64,000 nucleotides of DNA, taken from Fodinibacter sp963800505 (lineage in GTDB: Bacteria > Actinomycetota > Actinomycetes > Actinomycetales > Dermatophilaceae). Made by a program: the position numbers and the translations under genes. Numbering within the stretch: position 1 is the first letter of the stretch; each line of letters begins with the position of its first letter. The notes under the pieces were generated by a model that was given only the letters and a program-made list of their open reading frames with translations, made no database searches and had not been told where the DNA came from. Below are positions 1 to 9,349 of the stretch, in pieces. The stretch covers positions 75,025 through 139,024 of the forward strand of contig CAWDBL010000006.1 in the NCBI GenBank assembly GCA_963800505.1, given 5' to 3'.

Positions 1-898
1 TGCCGGGCAGCCCGAGCTCCTCGCCGATGATCGCGAAGATGAAGTCGTTGTGCGGCTCGGAGAGCAGGCCCCACTTCTCGCGGCTGGCGCCGAGGCCGAG
101 GCCGAACCAGCCGCCGTCGGCGAGGGCGTAGCGACCGTGGATCGGCTGGCGGGCGGCGCCGAACTCGTTGGTGTCGCGGCCCAGCCACACGTCGAAGCGG
201 GACAGGCGGTTCGCGCTGGTGAGGACGAACCCTACGGCGACCGCGGCGAACGGGACTCCCGCGAACGCGAACCAGCGCAGTGGGATGCCGGCGGCGAACA
301 GCACGCCGGCGACGATCGCCCCGAGGATGAGCACCGTGCCGAGGTCGTGGCCGAGCACCACGACGCCGATGCTGACTGCTGCCAAGGGCACGAGGTAGGG
401 CACGAGCACGTGGCTGAGCGAGTGCAGGTGCTTGCGCTTGGCGTTCAGGATGAGCGCGCCGGTGAGCACCAGCCCGACCTTGATGATCTCGGAGGGCTGG
501 ATCGTGATGCCCGCGATGCGGATCCAGTTCTGGTTGCCGCCGACGTTGGTACCGACCGCGAGCACCAGCAGCTGGAGCGCGAACCCGACGGCCAGGATGG
601 GCAGCGCCAGGCGCTTCCAGGCCACCACCGACAGCCGGGACGCGACGACGAGGGCGACCGTGCCGATCACGGCGAACACGGCCTGGCTGAGGAAGATCGT
701 GTAGGCCGACTTGGTCTTGTCGATCGAGACGATCGCCGATGCGGACAGCACCATGATCAGCCCGATGACCACCAGGGCCACGGTGACGCACACCAGGAGG
801 TAGTAGGTGGTGACGGGCGAGTCGAAGCGGGCGAGCCACCCACCCATCCGGGTGGTGCTGCGGCTGCTCGCGCGGGCCGGTGCGGTCGCGCTGCTCAC
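1..898 (-). CDS. ftsW: FtsW, septal SEDS glycosyltransferase (3' end outside window)
   Basis: FtsW polymerises lipid II into septal glycan together with the class b PBP FtsI in the cytoplasmic membrane. About 299 codons are visible; the C-terminus lies beyond position 1. I place the start at the GTG at 898, three bases after the murD stop. A basic, Ser-rich cytoplasmic N-terminus (residues 1-25) precedes the first membrane helix. SEDS hallmarks follow: NWIRIAGITIQPSEIIK near residues 125-145, and PHNDFIFAIIGEELG at the truncated end. RodA is an alternative, but the position directly after murD in the dcw cluster favours FtsW. Confidence 0.93.
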   Translation of the reverse strand, partial: MSSATAPARASSRSTTRMGGWLARFDSPVTTYYLLVCVTVALVVIGLIMVLSASAIVSIDKTKSAYTIFLSQAVFAVIGTVALVVASRLSVVAWKRLALPILAVGFALQLLVLAVGTNVGGNQNWIRIAGITIQPSEIIKVGLVLTGALILNAKRKHLHSLSHVLVPYLVPLAAVSIGVVVLGHDLGTVLILGAIVAGVLFAAGIPLRWFAFAGVPFAAVAVGFVLTSANRLSRFDVWLGRDTNEFGAARQPIHGRYALADGGWFGLGLGASREKWGLLSEPHNDFIFAIIGEELGLPG

Positions 899-901
899 CG
901 G

Positions 902-2389
902 CTACTCCCCCGCGGCGAGCCGGGAGACCGCTGCGACGAAGGCGTCACCGCGCGCGCCGTAGTCGCTGAACATGTCCATGGATGCCGCCGCAGGAGCGAG
1001 CAGCACGACGTCACCCTCGTGCGCGAGCGCGCGGGCCTCACTCACCACCAGGTCCATGGCACCAGTGTCGGTGCGCCCGACGTCGACGACGGGGACATCC
1101 GGCGCGTGTCGGGCCAGTGCCTGCGCGATCGCGGCCCGGTCGCGGCCGATCAGCACCACGCCGCGCAGCCGGTCGGCGGCACCCGCCACCAGGTCGTCGA
1201 CGTCGGCTCCCTTGAGCAGTCCGCCCGCCACCCAGACGACGTGCTCGTAGGCGGCCAGGCTGGCGCGGGCGGCATGCGGGTTGGTGGCCTTGGAGTCGTC
1301 GACCCAGCGGATGCCGTCGACCGAGCCGACCTCGGCGATGCGGTGCGGCTCGGGCACGAAGGCGCGCAGTCCGGCGCGCACGGCCCCGGCCGGGACCCCG
1401 TGCGCCCTGGCCAGGGCCGCAGCGGCGAGGGCGTTGGCGACCAGGTGCGGCGCCGGGCTCGGCGCGTCGCCACGCAGGTCGTCGAGGGTGCCGAGCTCGG
1501 CCGCGGAGGTGCGGCGCTGCTCGACGAAGGCCCGGTCGGCGAGCACGTCGTCGACGACACCGAGCTCGGAGGGACCGGGGATGCCGAGGGTGAAGCCGAT
1601 GGCCCGGCACCCCTCCTGCACCTCGGCCTCCTCCACGAGCCGCCGGGTGCGGTCGTCCTGCACGTTGTAGACGCAGGCGATCTCGGTGTTGGCGTAGACC
1701 TTGCCCTTGGCTGCGGCGTACGCGTCGAGCGAGCCGTGCCAGTCGACGTGGTCGGGGGCGACGTTGAGGCAGGCCGAGGCCTGCGGGGCGATGGAGTGCG
1801 ACCAGTGCAGCTGGAAGCTGGACAGCTCGACGGCGATGACGTCGTAGGGCTCGGGGTCCATGACGGCCTCGAGCACCGGGGTGCCGACGTTGCCGGCGCT
1901 GCAGGCCCGCAGCCCGGCCGCCCGCAGGATCGACGCGAGCATCTGCACGGTGGTCGTCTTGCCGTTGGTGCCGGTCACGGTGAGCCACGGCGCGGCGCCC
2001 TCACGGGGCCGCAGCCGCCAGGCGAGCTCCACCTCGCCCCAGACGGGGATGCCGGCCGCGGCCGCCGCGGCCAGCAGCGGCTGGTCGGGCCGCCACCCGG
2101 GTGAGGTGACGACGAGGTCGAGCGGGGCCTCGGGAAGCGCACTCACGGCATCCGGGCCGTGCTGGAGCCGGGCACCGAGGATGTCGAGGATCCGCGCCCG
2201 CTCCGACATCACCGAGCCGGGCGCCGGGTCCGTGGCGTCGACCACGGTGACCTCGGCCCCGCGCTCGAGCAGGGCGTCGGCGGCGGCGAACCCGCTGACG
2301 CCGAGGCCGGTGACCAGCACCCGCAGCCCGGCCCAGTCGGCGTCGCGGTGGGTGAGGCCCGCGACCCGGTCGGTGGTGCCGCCGCTCAT
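902..2389 (-). CDS. murD: MurD, UDP-N-acetylmuramoylalanine--D-glutamate ligase
   Basis: This cytoplasmic ATP-dependent ligase adds D-Glu to UDP-MurNAc-L-Ala in peptidoglycan precursor synthesis. The 495-residue product has a Rossmann-like UDP-binding N-terminus (VLVTGLGVSG, residues 24-33), the Mur ligase P-loop TGTNGKTTT at 139-147, and a C-terminal ligase domain with WVDDSKATNPHAA. The frame is open much further upstream. The ATG at 2389 is chosen because it overlaps the mraY stop as ATGA and puts the Rossmann motif at the expected distance. It is coupled to mraY upstream and ftsW downstream. Confidence 0.96.
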   Translation of the reverse strand: MSGGTTDRVAGLTHRDADWAGLRVLVTGLGVSGFAAADALLERGAEVTVVDATDPAPGSVMSERARILDILGARLQHGPDAVSALPEAPLDLVVTSPGWRPDQPLLAAAAAAGIPVWGEVELAWRLRPREGAAPWLTVTGTNGKTTTVQMLASILRAAGLRACSAGNVGTPVLEAVMDPEPYDVIAVELSSFQLHWSHSIAPQASACLNVAPDHVDWHGSLDAYAAAKGKVYANTEIACVYNVQDDRTRRLVEEAEVQEGCRAIGFTLGIPGPSELGVVDDVLADRAFVEQRRTSAAELGTLDDLRGDAPSPAPHLVANALAAAALARAHGVPAGAVRAGLRAFVPEPHRIAEVGSVDGIRWVDDSKATNPHAARASLAAYEHVVWVAGGLLKGADVDDLVAGAADRLRGVVLIGRDRAAIAQALARHAPDVPVVDVGRTDTGAMDLVVSEARALAHEGDVVLLAPAAASMDMFSDYGARGDAFVAAVSRLAAGE

Positions 2390-3468
2390 CCGGCGCCCAC
2401 GACCCACTCGGCGTAGAACAGCCCGAGCCCGAGGGCCACGAAGAGCCCACAGATGATCCAGAACCGGATGACGATGGTCACCTCCTGCCAGCCGAGCAGC
2501 TCGAAGTGGTGCTGCAGCGGCGCCATCCGGAACACCCGTTTGCCGGTGGTCTTGAAGCCGGCGACCTGGATGATGACCGAGAGCGTGATGGTGACGAACA
2601 GCCCGCCGAGGATGACGACCAGCAGCTCGGTGCGGGTGAGGATGGCCAGCCCGGCCAGCGCCCCACCGAGCGCCAGCGAGCCGGTGTCGCCCATGAAGAT
2701 CTTGGCCGGCGAGGCGTTCCACCACAGGAAGCCGAAGCAGGCCCCCATGCCGCAGGCGGCGACGATGGCGAGGTCGTGGGGGTCGCGCACCTCGTAGCAC
2801 TTGGTGCCCGGGTTCCACTGGCAGTTCTGGTTGAACTGCCAGATGCTGATCAGCACGTAGGCCGCGAAGACCATCACCGAGGCGCCCGTGGCCAGGCCGT
2901 CGAGGCCGTCGGTGAGGTTCACGCCGTTGGACGTGCCCGCGACGATGATGTTCGCCCAGACGACGAAGAGGATGACGCCACCGAGCGCCCCCATGAAGGC
3001 GAGGTCCATGGAGGTGTCACGCACGAACGACACGGAACTTGAGGCCGGCGTGCGGAACGAGCGGTTGGGGAACTGCAGGGCGAGGATCGCGAAGATGACG
3101 GCGACGAGCGTCTGCCCGGCCAGCTTCTCGCCGGTGCGCAGGCCCAGGCTGCGCTGCTTGCTGATCTTGATGAAGTCGTCGAGGAAGCCGATCAGGGCCA
3201 GCCCCGTCATCAGGAAGAGCACCAGCATGCCGCTGACCGTGGGAGTGGTCTGGGTTGCCAGGTGCGCGACCGCGTAGGCAGCCAGCGAGCTCCCGACGAT
3301 GACGGCGCCGCCCATCGTCGGGGTGCCCCGCTTGGTGTGGTGCGAGGTCGGTCCGTCGTCGCGGATGAACTGGCCGTAGCCCTTGCGCACGAGGTAGCGG
3401 ATGAACATCGGGGTGCCGAAGAGCGAGATGACGAGCGACACGACGGCCGCGATGAGCACAGCCCTCAC
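2386..3468 (-). CDS. mraY: MraY, phospho-N-acetylmuramoyl-pentapeptide transferase
   Basis: This polytopic membrane enzyme transfers phospho-MurNAc-pentapeptide to undecaprenyl phosphate, making lipid I. The 360-residue product, with about ten hydrophobic segments, shows the family motifs in order: DDGPTSHHTKRGTPTMGG near residue 38, GFLDDFIK, NGVNLTDGLDGLA with the catalytic aspartates, and GDTGSLALGG. The GTG start at 3468 overlaps the murF stop as GTGA, and the stop overlaps the murD start as ATGA, so translation is coupled on both sides. Confidence 0.97.
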   Translation of the reverse strand: MRAVLIAAVVSLVISLFGTPMFIRYLVRKGYGQFIRDDGPTSHHTKRGTPTMGGAVIVGSSLAAYAVAHLATQTTPTVSGMLVLFLMTGLALIGFLDDFIKISKQRSLGLRTGEKLAGQTLVAVIFAILALQFPNRSFRTPASSSVSFVRDTSMDLAFMGALGGVILFVVWANIIVAGTSNGVNLTDGLDGLATGASVMVFAAYVLISIWQFNQNCQWNPGTKCYEVRDPHDLAIVAACGMGACFGFLWWNASPAKIFMGDTGSLALGGALAGLAILTRTELLVVILGGLFVTITLSVIIQVAGFKTTGKRVFRMAPLQHHFELLGWQEVTIVIRFWIICGLFVALGLGLFYAEWVVGAG

Positions 3469-4883
3469 GTCAGCTCCTTCCCCGGCCCGGCCAGTCGGTC
3501 ACCGAGCAACCGTAGCCCGGCGTCGCGGCTCGACTTGAACAGCACCACGTCGCCCGCGGCGAGCTCGGCGTCGAGCAGCGCCGCCGCGCTGTCGGCGTCC
3601 AGGACCTCCCGCACGCGGGTGCCGGTGCTGCCGGATGCCGGGCGCGCGGCCCGCGCTCCAGCGGCCAGTGCCGCGGCGGCCGGGCCGACGACGACGAGCT
3701 CGTCGACACCGCGCGCCACCACCTCCGCGCCGACCTCGGCGTGCAGCGCGTCGGACTCGTCGCCGAGCTCGAGCATCGTGCCGAGCACGGCCCAGGTGCG
3801 CCGGTCCTCACCCATCCGCTCCAGGGCGGTGAGTGCGGCACGCATCGAGTCGGGGTTGGCGTTGTAGGCGTCGTTGACCAGGGTGACGCCGTCCGCGCGC
3901 TCGACGACCTCCATCCGCCATCGGCTGACGGGGCGGGCGGACTCCAGTGCGGCACAGACCGACTCGAGGGACATGCCGAGCTCGGTGGCCGCGGCCAGCA
4001 CGGCCAGCGCGTTGCCGACGTGGTGGCGCCCGACCAGCCCGAGCCGCACCGTGCGGCTGCCGTGCGGGGTGTGCACGGTGAACGAGGGCCGGCCGCCGGT
4101 GTCGAGCACGACATCGGTGGCGCGCACCTCGGCGTCGTCGGCCTCGCCGACGAGCACCACCCGGGCGGCGGTCACCGACGCCATCGCCCGCACGGCGGGG
4201 TCGTCGGCGTTGAGCACCGCCAGCCCCTCGGGCGGCAGCGCGGCGACGAGCTCTGACTTGGCCGTGGCGATCGCCTCGCGCGAGCCGAACTCCCCGACGT
4301 GGGCGGTGCCGACGTTGAGCACCATCCCGACCCGCGGGGGCGCCATCCGTGCGAGGTAGGCGACGTGCCCGATGCCCCGGGCGCCCATCTCGACGACGAG
4401 GTAGCGGGTGTCGGAGGTGACCCGGCAGACGGTGAGCGGCACCCCGACCTCGGAGTTGTACGAGCCCACCGGCGCCACGGTCGGCCCGGCCGTGGCGAGC
4501 ACGCTGCCGAGCAGGTCCTTGGTGCTCGTCTTGCCCGACGAGCCGGTGATGCCGACGACGGCCATTCCCGGCAGGCGGCGCACCACCTCACGAGCCAGCG
4601 CGGCGAAGGCCTCCTGGGTGTCGTCGACCACGACGCACGTGACGCCCTCGACCGGTCGGGTCACCAGGGCCGCGACCGCGCCGCGGTCGACGGCGCCGGC
4701 CACGAAGTCGTGCCCGTCGGCGTGCTCCCCGACCCTCGCGACGTAGAGGCTTCCCGGGCCGCACTCGCGCGAGTCGGTGACGACGGGGCCGTCGACGACG
4801 ACGGAGCCCGGGTCGACGTCGGGTGGCACCACGACCGTGCCATCGGTGACCTGCGCGACCTCACGGAGCGACAGCGCGATCAC
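3465..4883 (-). CDS. murF: MurF, UDP-MurNAc-tripeptide--D-alanyl-D-alanine ligase
   Basis: MurF adds D-Ala-D-Ala to the UDP-MurNAc-tripeptide. The product has 472 residues, starting MIALSLREVA from a GTG at 4883 that overlaps the murE stop as GTGA. The Mur ligase P-loop is TGSSGKTST at 113-121, and the central domain carries VNDAYNANPDSM. The MurF-type SSGKTST loop, rather than the TNGKTTT loop of MurD and MurE, separates it from its neighbours. The frame runs open far upstream inside murE, but that part has no MurF similarity. Confidence 0.96.
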   Translation of the reverse strand: MIALSLREVAQVTDGTVVVPPDVDPGSVVVDGPVVTDSRECGPGSLYVARVGEHADGHDFVAGAVDRGAVAALVTRPVEGVTCVVVDDTQEAFAALAREVVRRLPGMAVVGITGSSGKTSTKDLLGSVLATAGPTVAPVGSYNSEVGVPLTVCRVTSDTRYLVVEMGARGIGHVAYLARMAPPRVGMVLNVGTAHVGEFGSREAIATAKSELVAALPPEGLAVLNADDPAVRAMASVTAARVVLVGEADDAEVRATDVVLDTGGRPSFTVHTPHGSRTVRLGLVGRHHVGNALAVLAAATELGMSLESVCAALESARPVSRWRMEVVERADGVTLVNDAYNANPDSMRAALTALERMGEDRRTWAVLGTMLELGDESDALHAEVGAEVVARGVDELVVVGPAAAALAAGARAARPASGSTGTRVREVLDADSAAALLDAELAAGDVVLFKSSRDAGLRLLGDRLAGPGKELT

Positions 4884-6418
4884 GCGACGACCTCCCCCGC
4901 CGCCCGGCGCAGCGCCTGCGCCACCTCGGCGCGGTCGTCGAACGGGTGCACCACGCCCCCGACGTCCTGCCCGCTCTCGTGGCCCTTGCCGACGACGGCG
5001 ACCGTGGCAGCCGCTCCCTGCGCCCAGACCGCCTCGACCGCCGCCGCGATGGCCGCGCGGCGGTCGCCCACCTCGAGCACGGCCAGGTCGCGACCGGCCG
5101 CCCGGGTGGCCTCGACGCCCTCGAGCACGGCCGCGCGGATGGCGGCCGGGTCCTCCGAGCGGGGGTTGTCGTCGGTGACGACCACCAGGTCGGCCACCTC
5201 GGCCGCCGCCGCACCCATCAGGTGGCGCTTGTCGCGGTCGCGGTCGCCGCCGGCGCCGGTGACGACCACCAGGCTGCCCGGGGTGGTCGGGCGCAGCGCC
5301 CGCAGGGCGGCCCGGATCGCCTCCGGCGTGTGGGCGTAGTCGACGACGGCGCGGGGCGCGTCGACACCGTCGGGGGCCGCCACCGCCTCCATCCGGCCCG
5401 GCACGTGCGGGTCGGTGAGCACCGCCTCGCCGACGGCACCGGCATCCTCGCCGAGCAGCACCAGCGCGGCCACCGCCATCGCGGTGTTGGTGACGTTGAA
5501 GTCGCCCGGAAGGCTCGACCTCAGGTGGAGGTCGACCCCGGGTCCGGTGAGGCGGAAGGCGGCCGGGTCGTCGGCGTCGACCCAGATCCGCCAGTCGGCG
5601 TCCGCTGCCGTGCCGATCGTGCTGACCGGGATGCCGGAGCGCCCGACCAGCCGGCGGCCCCAGTCGTCGTCGATGCACACCAGCCCCTGGCGGGCCCGTT
5701 CCGCCGTGAACAGCGAGGCCTTGGCGGCGAAGTAGTCGTCCATGTCGGCGTGGAAGTCGAGGTGGTCCTGGGAGAGGTTGGTGAACAGGGCCACGTCGTA
5801 GACCACGCCGTCGACCCGGTGCTGGGCCAGGGCGTGGCTGGAGACCTCCATGACGCAGCAGTCGAGACCGCGCTCCTCCATCACCGCCAGCACGGCGTGC
5901 AGCTCGGGGGCCTCCGGGGTGGTGCGCACGCTGTCGAGCCGCTCGTCGCCGATCCGGGTCTCGACGGTGCCGATCAGTCCCGGATGCCGGCCCAGCGCCG
6001 TCAGGGCCGAATGCGCCAGGTAGGCGGTGGTCGTCTTGCCGTTCGTGCCGGTGATGCCGACCAGGCGCAGCGCGAGGTGCTCGGTGCCGAGCACGTGGGC
6101 GCTGACGGAGCCCAGCACCGAGCGGGGGTGCTCGACCACGACCGCCGGCAGCGCGACCCCCGCGGCGGACATCCGGTCGGCCCCGGCGCGGTCGGTGAGA
6201 ACGGCCGCGGCCCCGGCCTCGGCGGCCTGGCCGGCGAAGTCGGCGCCGTGGGCGCGGGCGCCGGGCAGGGCGGCGTACAGGTCACCGGGGAGCACGGCGC
6301 GGGAGTCGAGGGTCACTCCCGTCACGGAGACCTCGGATGCCGGGTCGTCGGCGCCCACGAGGGCGGCAAGGTCGCGGATCGGACTGCTTCGGAGCTTGGT
6401 CGGTCGGGGAACGGCCAC
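4880..6418 (-). CDS. murE: MurE, UDP-MurNAc-Ala-Glu--2,6-diaminopimelate ligase
   Basis: MurE attaches the third stem-peptide residue. The 512-residue product has the P-loop TGTNGKTTT at 123-131, a central domain with SQDHLDFH, and the specificity motif DNPR at about 417-420. In characterised family members that motif binds meso-diaminopimelate, so an A1-gamma-type wall is inferred. The GTG at 6418 is taken as start. It lies 11 bp after the ftsI stop, while the open frame upstream runs through ftsI in another phase. The stop overlaps the murF start. Confidence 0.95.
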   Translation of the reverse strand: MAVPRPTKLRSSPIRDLAALVGADDPASEVSVTGVTLDSRAVLPGDLYAALPGARAHGADFAGQAAEAGAAAVLTDRAGADRMSAAGVALPAVVVEHPRSVLGSVSAHVLGTEHLALRLVGITGTNGKTTTAYLAHSALTALGRHPGLIGTVETRIGDERLDSVRTTPEAPELHAVLAVMEERGLDCCVMEVSSHALAQHRVDGVVYDVALFTNLSQDHLDFHADMDDYFAAKASLFTAERARQGLVCIDDDWGRRLVGRSGIPVSTIGTAADADWRIWVDADDPAAFRLTGPGVDLHLRSSLPGDFNVTNTAMAVAALVLLGEDAGAVGEAVLTDPHVPGRMEAVAAPDGVDAPRAVVDYAHTPEAIRAALRALRPTTPGSLVVVTGAGGDRDRDKRHLMGAAAAEVADLVVVTDDNPRSEDPAAIRAAVLEGVEATRAAGRDLAVLEVGDRRAAIAAAVEAVWAQGAAATVAVVGKGHESGQDVGGVVHPFDDRAEVAQALRRAAGEVVA

Positions 6419-6429
6419 GTCGAAGGACC

Positions 6430-8637
6430 CTACCGTCCGCTGCGCTTGTGTCCGTTGCGCAGGACGGTGGGGTCGGACAACGCCTCCTCCGGGGTCACGT
6501 GCAGGGTGACCTTCGGCGGCTTGGCGCCGGTCGGCGGGATCTTGAGCTCCTGCAGCGCGTAGGTGGTGACGTCCTTGAACACCGGGCCCGAGACGTAGCC
6601 GCCGAAGAACGGGTAGGTCGGCTTCTGGATGATGACGGCCACCACGATCTCGGGGTCGTCGGCCGGCGCGTAGCCGATGAAGCTGGCCGTGCGCCCGCTG
6701 TAGCGCCCGGCCTTGGAGTCGTAGTAGTCGGCGGTGCCGGTCTTGCCGGCCACCCGGTAGCCCGGGATCTGCGCCTCCTCGGCGGTGCCGTCGGGGCTGA
6801 CGACGCCCTCCAGCATGCGGGACACGTCGGAGGCGGTCCGGTGCGACACGACCCGGGTCGAGGCCGACTTCGCCGCCGGCGTGATGGTGCCGTCGGCCTC
6901 CGTGACGCTGTCGACGAGGCGGGGCGCGACGCGCACCCCGTCGTTCGCGATCGTCTGGAAGACCGAGGCCGCCTGGATGGCGGTGACCGAGATGCCCTGG
7001 CCGAAGGCGACGGTGGACTTCTTGGTGCCGCTCCAGGTGTCGGACGGGGGCAGGAGGCCGCGGGACTCTCCGGGGTAGCCCGTCCCGGACCTGGCCCCCA
7101 GCCCGAACTTGTGGAAGTAGGACTCGAGCGTCTTGGGCTTGAGGGTCTCGCTGACCAGGATCGTGCCGATGTTGCTGGACTCCGCGAGCGTGCCGGCCAC
7201 CGTGCGGTACTCGGTGGGGTGCTCGTGGCTGTCCTTGAAGTTCGCGTCGTAGCGCGGCAGCCGGTTGGGGATGACGACCGGGGTCGAGGGCGTGACCGTG
7301 CCCTCCTCGAGCGCCGCGGACATCGTCATGATCTTCGAGGTCGACCCCGGCTCGAACACGTCCGAGAACGCGAGGTTGCTCAGCTGGGTGCCCTTCTTGC
7401 CGATGTCGGTGTTGGGGTTGAAGGACGGGTAGGAGGCCACGGCCAGCAGGTCGCCGGTCCTGACGTTCTGGATGACCACGGTGCCGGACTTCGCCTTGGT
7501 CTCCTTGACCCGCTGGGCCAGGGCGTTCTGGGCGTACCACTGGAGGTTCGAGTTGATGGTGAGGGTGACGTCGTTGCCGTCGACCGCCGGCTTCAGCGTG
7601 TTCTGCGCCACCGGGATCGCCGTGCCGTCGAGTCCCTGCTCGAAGGTCTGCCTGCCGGGTTTGCCGTTGAGGTGCTTCTGCATCATGAACTCGACGCCGC
7701 CGCCGGGCCCCTCCCCCGTCATGTAGCCGACGAGCGCGGCGGTGGTCGTGCCCTGCGGGTAGGTGCGCTGCGAGCGGGTCGCCTTGCGGTCACGGGCGAT
7801 GCCGGGGATGCCCAGCTTGGAGATCGTGTTCCAGGTCAGCGGCGTGACGTCACTGCTGAGGATGCGGTAGCGGCTGCTGCCGGTCAGCTCCCCTACGAGC
7901 TCGGAGACCGTGGTGTTGAGCAGCGGGGCGAGCTTCGTCGCCGCCGCCTGCACGGCGGCCGCGGAGGTCGCCGGGTCGCACTTCTCCTTGCGGGTGCCGT
8001 AGGTGCACACCGCCTGCTGGTCGGCGACGACGGTCTCGCGCACCACGCTCGAGGCGAGCACGGTGCCGTCCGACGAGAGCACCTGGCCGCGCATGGCGGG
8101 GATGATCTGGGCCGCCTGCCGCTTGGCCTGGGCCTCCTCGGCGACCGCCGTCGCGTCGAAGCCCTGGATGCGGACCAGCTGCGCGCCGAAGATGCTCAGC
8201 ACGAACAGGCTGGCCACGGTGAGGAACCGCATCCGGCGACGCGGGTTCCCGACCGGCGAGCTGGCGGCCCGGGCGACCTTGCGGCGGCCGGACCCGCCGC
8301 CACCGCTGCTTCGGCCACGAGCGGCGGTGGGCGGACGACGACCGTCGGGGCCGGGGCGGGTGCTGGTCGGGCGTGCCCCCGTGGGGCGTGCCCCCGTGGA
8401 GCGAGCACGGCTCGGCCGCTCCCCCGTGGCCCGGTCGCCCGTGGGCCGCCCACCGGCCGGCCGGCCGGTGGCGCGGGAGGAGGCGCTGCCGGCGGATGCC
8501 GTGCGCGACGTCGACGCGGTGCCGCCCGTGGCCTTCGGCGAGGACCCCGCGGCCGGCCGCGGGGCGCTCGGCGAGCGGGGCGGGGTCGACCCCGGCCGCC
8601 CGCGTCCCGAAGGAGGTGGCGTCCTGCGCTGGGTCAC
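6430..8637 (-). CDS. ftsI: FtsI/PBP3-type septal peptidoglycan transpeptidase
   Basis: Class b penicillin-binding protein that cross-links septal peptidoglycan with FtsW. It has 735 residues. Residues 1-135 are a cytoplasmic tail extremely rich in Ser, Arg, Pro, Gly and Thr with irregular TGARPTG-like repeats. One membrane anchor follows at about 137-155, then the dimerisation domain and the transpeptidase domain. The catalytic triads are visible: STSK near residue 432, SSN in ESSNIGT, and KTG at 632-634. The GTG start is 37 bp after the ftsL stop. The long disordered tail is much longer than in E. coli FtsI but is common in actinobacteria. Confidence 0.94.
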   Translation of the reverse strand: MTQRRTPPPSGRGRPGSTPPRSPSAPRPAAGSSPKATGGTASTSRTASAGSASSRATGRPAGGRPTGDRATGERPSRARSTGARPTGARPTSTRPGPDGRRPPTAARGRSSGGGGSGRRKVARAASSPVGNPRRRMRFLTVASLFVLSIFGAQLVRIQGFDATAVAEEAQAKRQAAQIIPAMRGQVLSSDGTVLASSVVRETVVADQQAVCTYGTRKEKCDPATSAAAVQAAATKLAPLLNTTVSELVGELTGSSRYRILSSDVTPLTWNTISKLGIPGIARDRKATRSQRTYPQGTTTAALVGYMTGEGPGGGVEFMMQKHLNGKPGRQTFEQGLDGTAIPVAQNTLKPAVDGNDVTLTINSNLQWYAQNALAQRVKETKAKSGTVVIQNVRTGDLLAVASYPSFNPNTDIGKKGTQLSNLAFSDVFEPGSTSKIMTMSAALEEGTVTPSTPVVIPNRLPRYDANFKDSHEHPTEYRTVAGTLAESSNIGTILVSETLKPKTLESYFHKFGLGARSGTGYPGESRGLLPPSDTWSGTKKSTVAFGQGISVTAIQAASVFQTIANDGVRVAPRLVDSVTEADGTITPAAKSASTRVVSHRTASDVSRMLEGVVSPDGTAEEAQIPGYRVAGKTGTADYYDSKAGRYSGRTASFIGYAPADDPEIVVAVIIQKPTYPFFGGYVSGPVFKDVTTYALQELKIPPTGAKPPKVTLHVTPEEALSDPTVLRNGHKRSGR

Positions 8638-8674
8638 GGCGTTCTCCGTCGGGGGTCGGTGCGGGAGCGGTCGG

Positions 8675-9349
8675 TCAGTTGGTGGGGGCCGGGTCGGCGA
8701 CCGGCGGCTTGGTGGCGCCGGTGGCGGTCTTCGTCGTCGGGGCCTTCGTCGTCGTGGCCTTGGTCGTCGTGGCGGGGGCCTTGGTTGTCGCGGGCTTCGT
8801 CCCGGACGTCGTGGGCGTCGCCGTCGCGGCGTCGGGGGTCGCCGGGGCGGTCGGGGTGCCTGCCGCGGTGGCGGCGGTGGGGGCGGGCGGTGTCGCCACG
8901 GGGGTGCTCCTCGTCGGGGCCTTGGTCTCGGTGACCACGCTAAAGGTGCTGTCGGCCTTGGCCTTCTGCGCCACGCCGAGCACCTTCCCGTCGGTCAGCC
9001 GCAGGAACGCGGGGCTGGCCGCGGGCACCATGCCGAGGTCACGGGCTCGCTGGGCGAGGGGCCCGGGGCCGGAGACCCCGTCGATGGCGTGCCGCAACGC
9101 GTCCTCGTGGTCGGCCAGGGCGTCAGATCGCCGCTGGAGGTCGCGCATCGTGTACGAGCCCTTGGCCATCGCGGTGTTGAGCACCAGCACCGCGACGAAG
9201 CCACCCAGCAGCAGCGCGACGCACAGCGCGAGGAACACACCGTTGCCCTGCCCTTGCGGCGGCGCCACGACCTTGAGCTGGCGCGGGGTCGCCGCCGCAC
9301 GGCGGGGACTGGTGCGCGGTAGCGGCCGGGCCGGGGCGAGCTGGCTCAT
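8675..9349 (-). CDS. ftsL: FtsL-like septum formation initiator
   Basis: Small bitopic division protein expected to form the FtsQLB complex that activates FtsWI. It has 224 residues. The basic Pro/Ala-rich N-terminus is followed by one membrane helix at about 38-60, a short coiled-coil-like stretch with LQRRSDALADHEDALRHAI, and the DivIC/FtsL-like RARDLGMVPA segment. The last 90 or so residues are a Thr/Ala/Pro/Lys low-complexity extracytoplasmic tail. The ATG at 9349 overlaps the rsmH stop as ATGA. The FtsL name rests on topology and position between rsmH and ftsI, because sequence conservation in this family is low. Confidence 0.8.
   Translation of the reverse strand: MSQLAPARPLPRTSPRRAAATPRQLKVVAPPQGQGNGVFLALCVALLLGGFVAVLVLNTAMAKGSYTMRDLQRRSDALADHEDALRHAIDGVSGPGPLAQRARDLGMVPAASPAFLRLTDGKVLGVAQKAKADSTFSVVTETKAPTRSTPVATPPAPTAATAAGTPTAPATPDAATATPTTSGTKPATTKAPATTTKATTTKAPTTKTATGATKPPVADPAPTN

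Noticed and set aside
50..2104. Open frame of 684 codons on the plus strand over murD/ftsW
   Set aside because: It is antisense to murD and ftsW, consists of His/Asp/Arg/Gly-rich low-complexity sequence, and has no ribosome-binding site. It results from high GC in the wobble position.
6337..8934. Open frame of 865 codons on the plus strand over ftsI
   Set aside because: Antisense to ftsI, with Arg/Gly/Val-rich composition and no domain. Shadow of the real gene.
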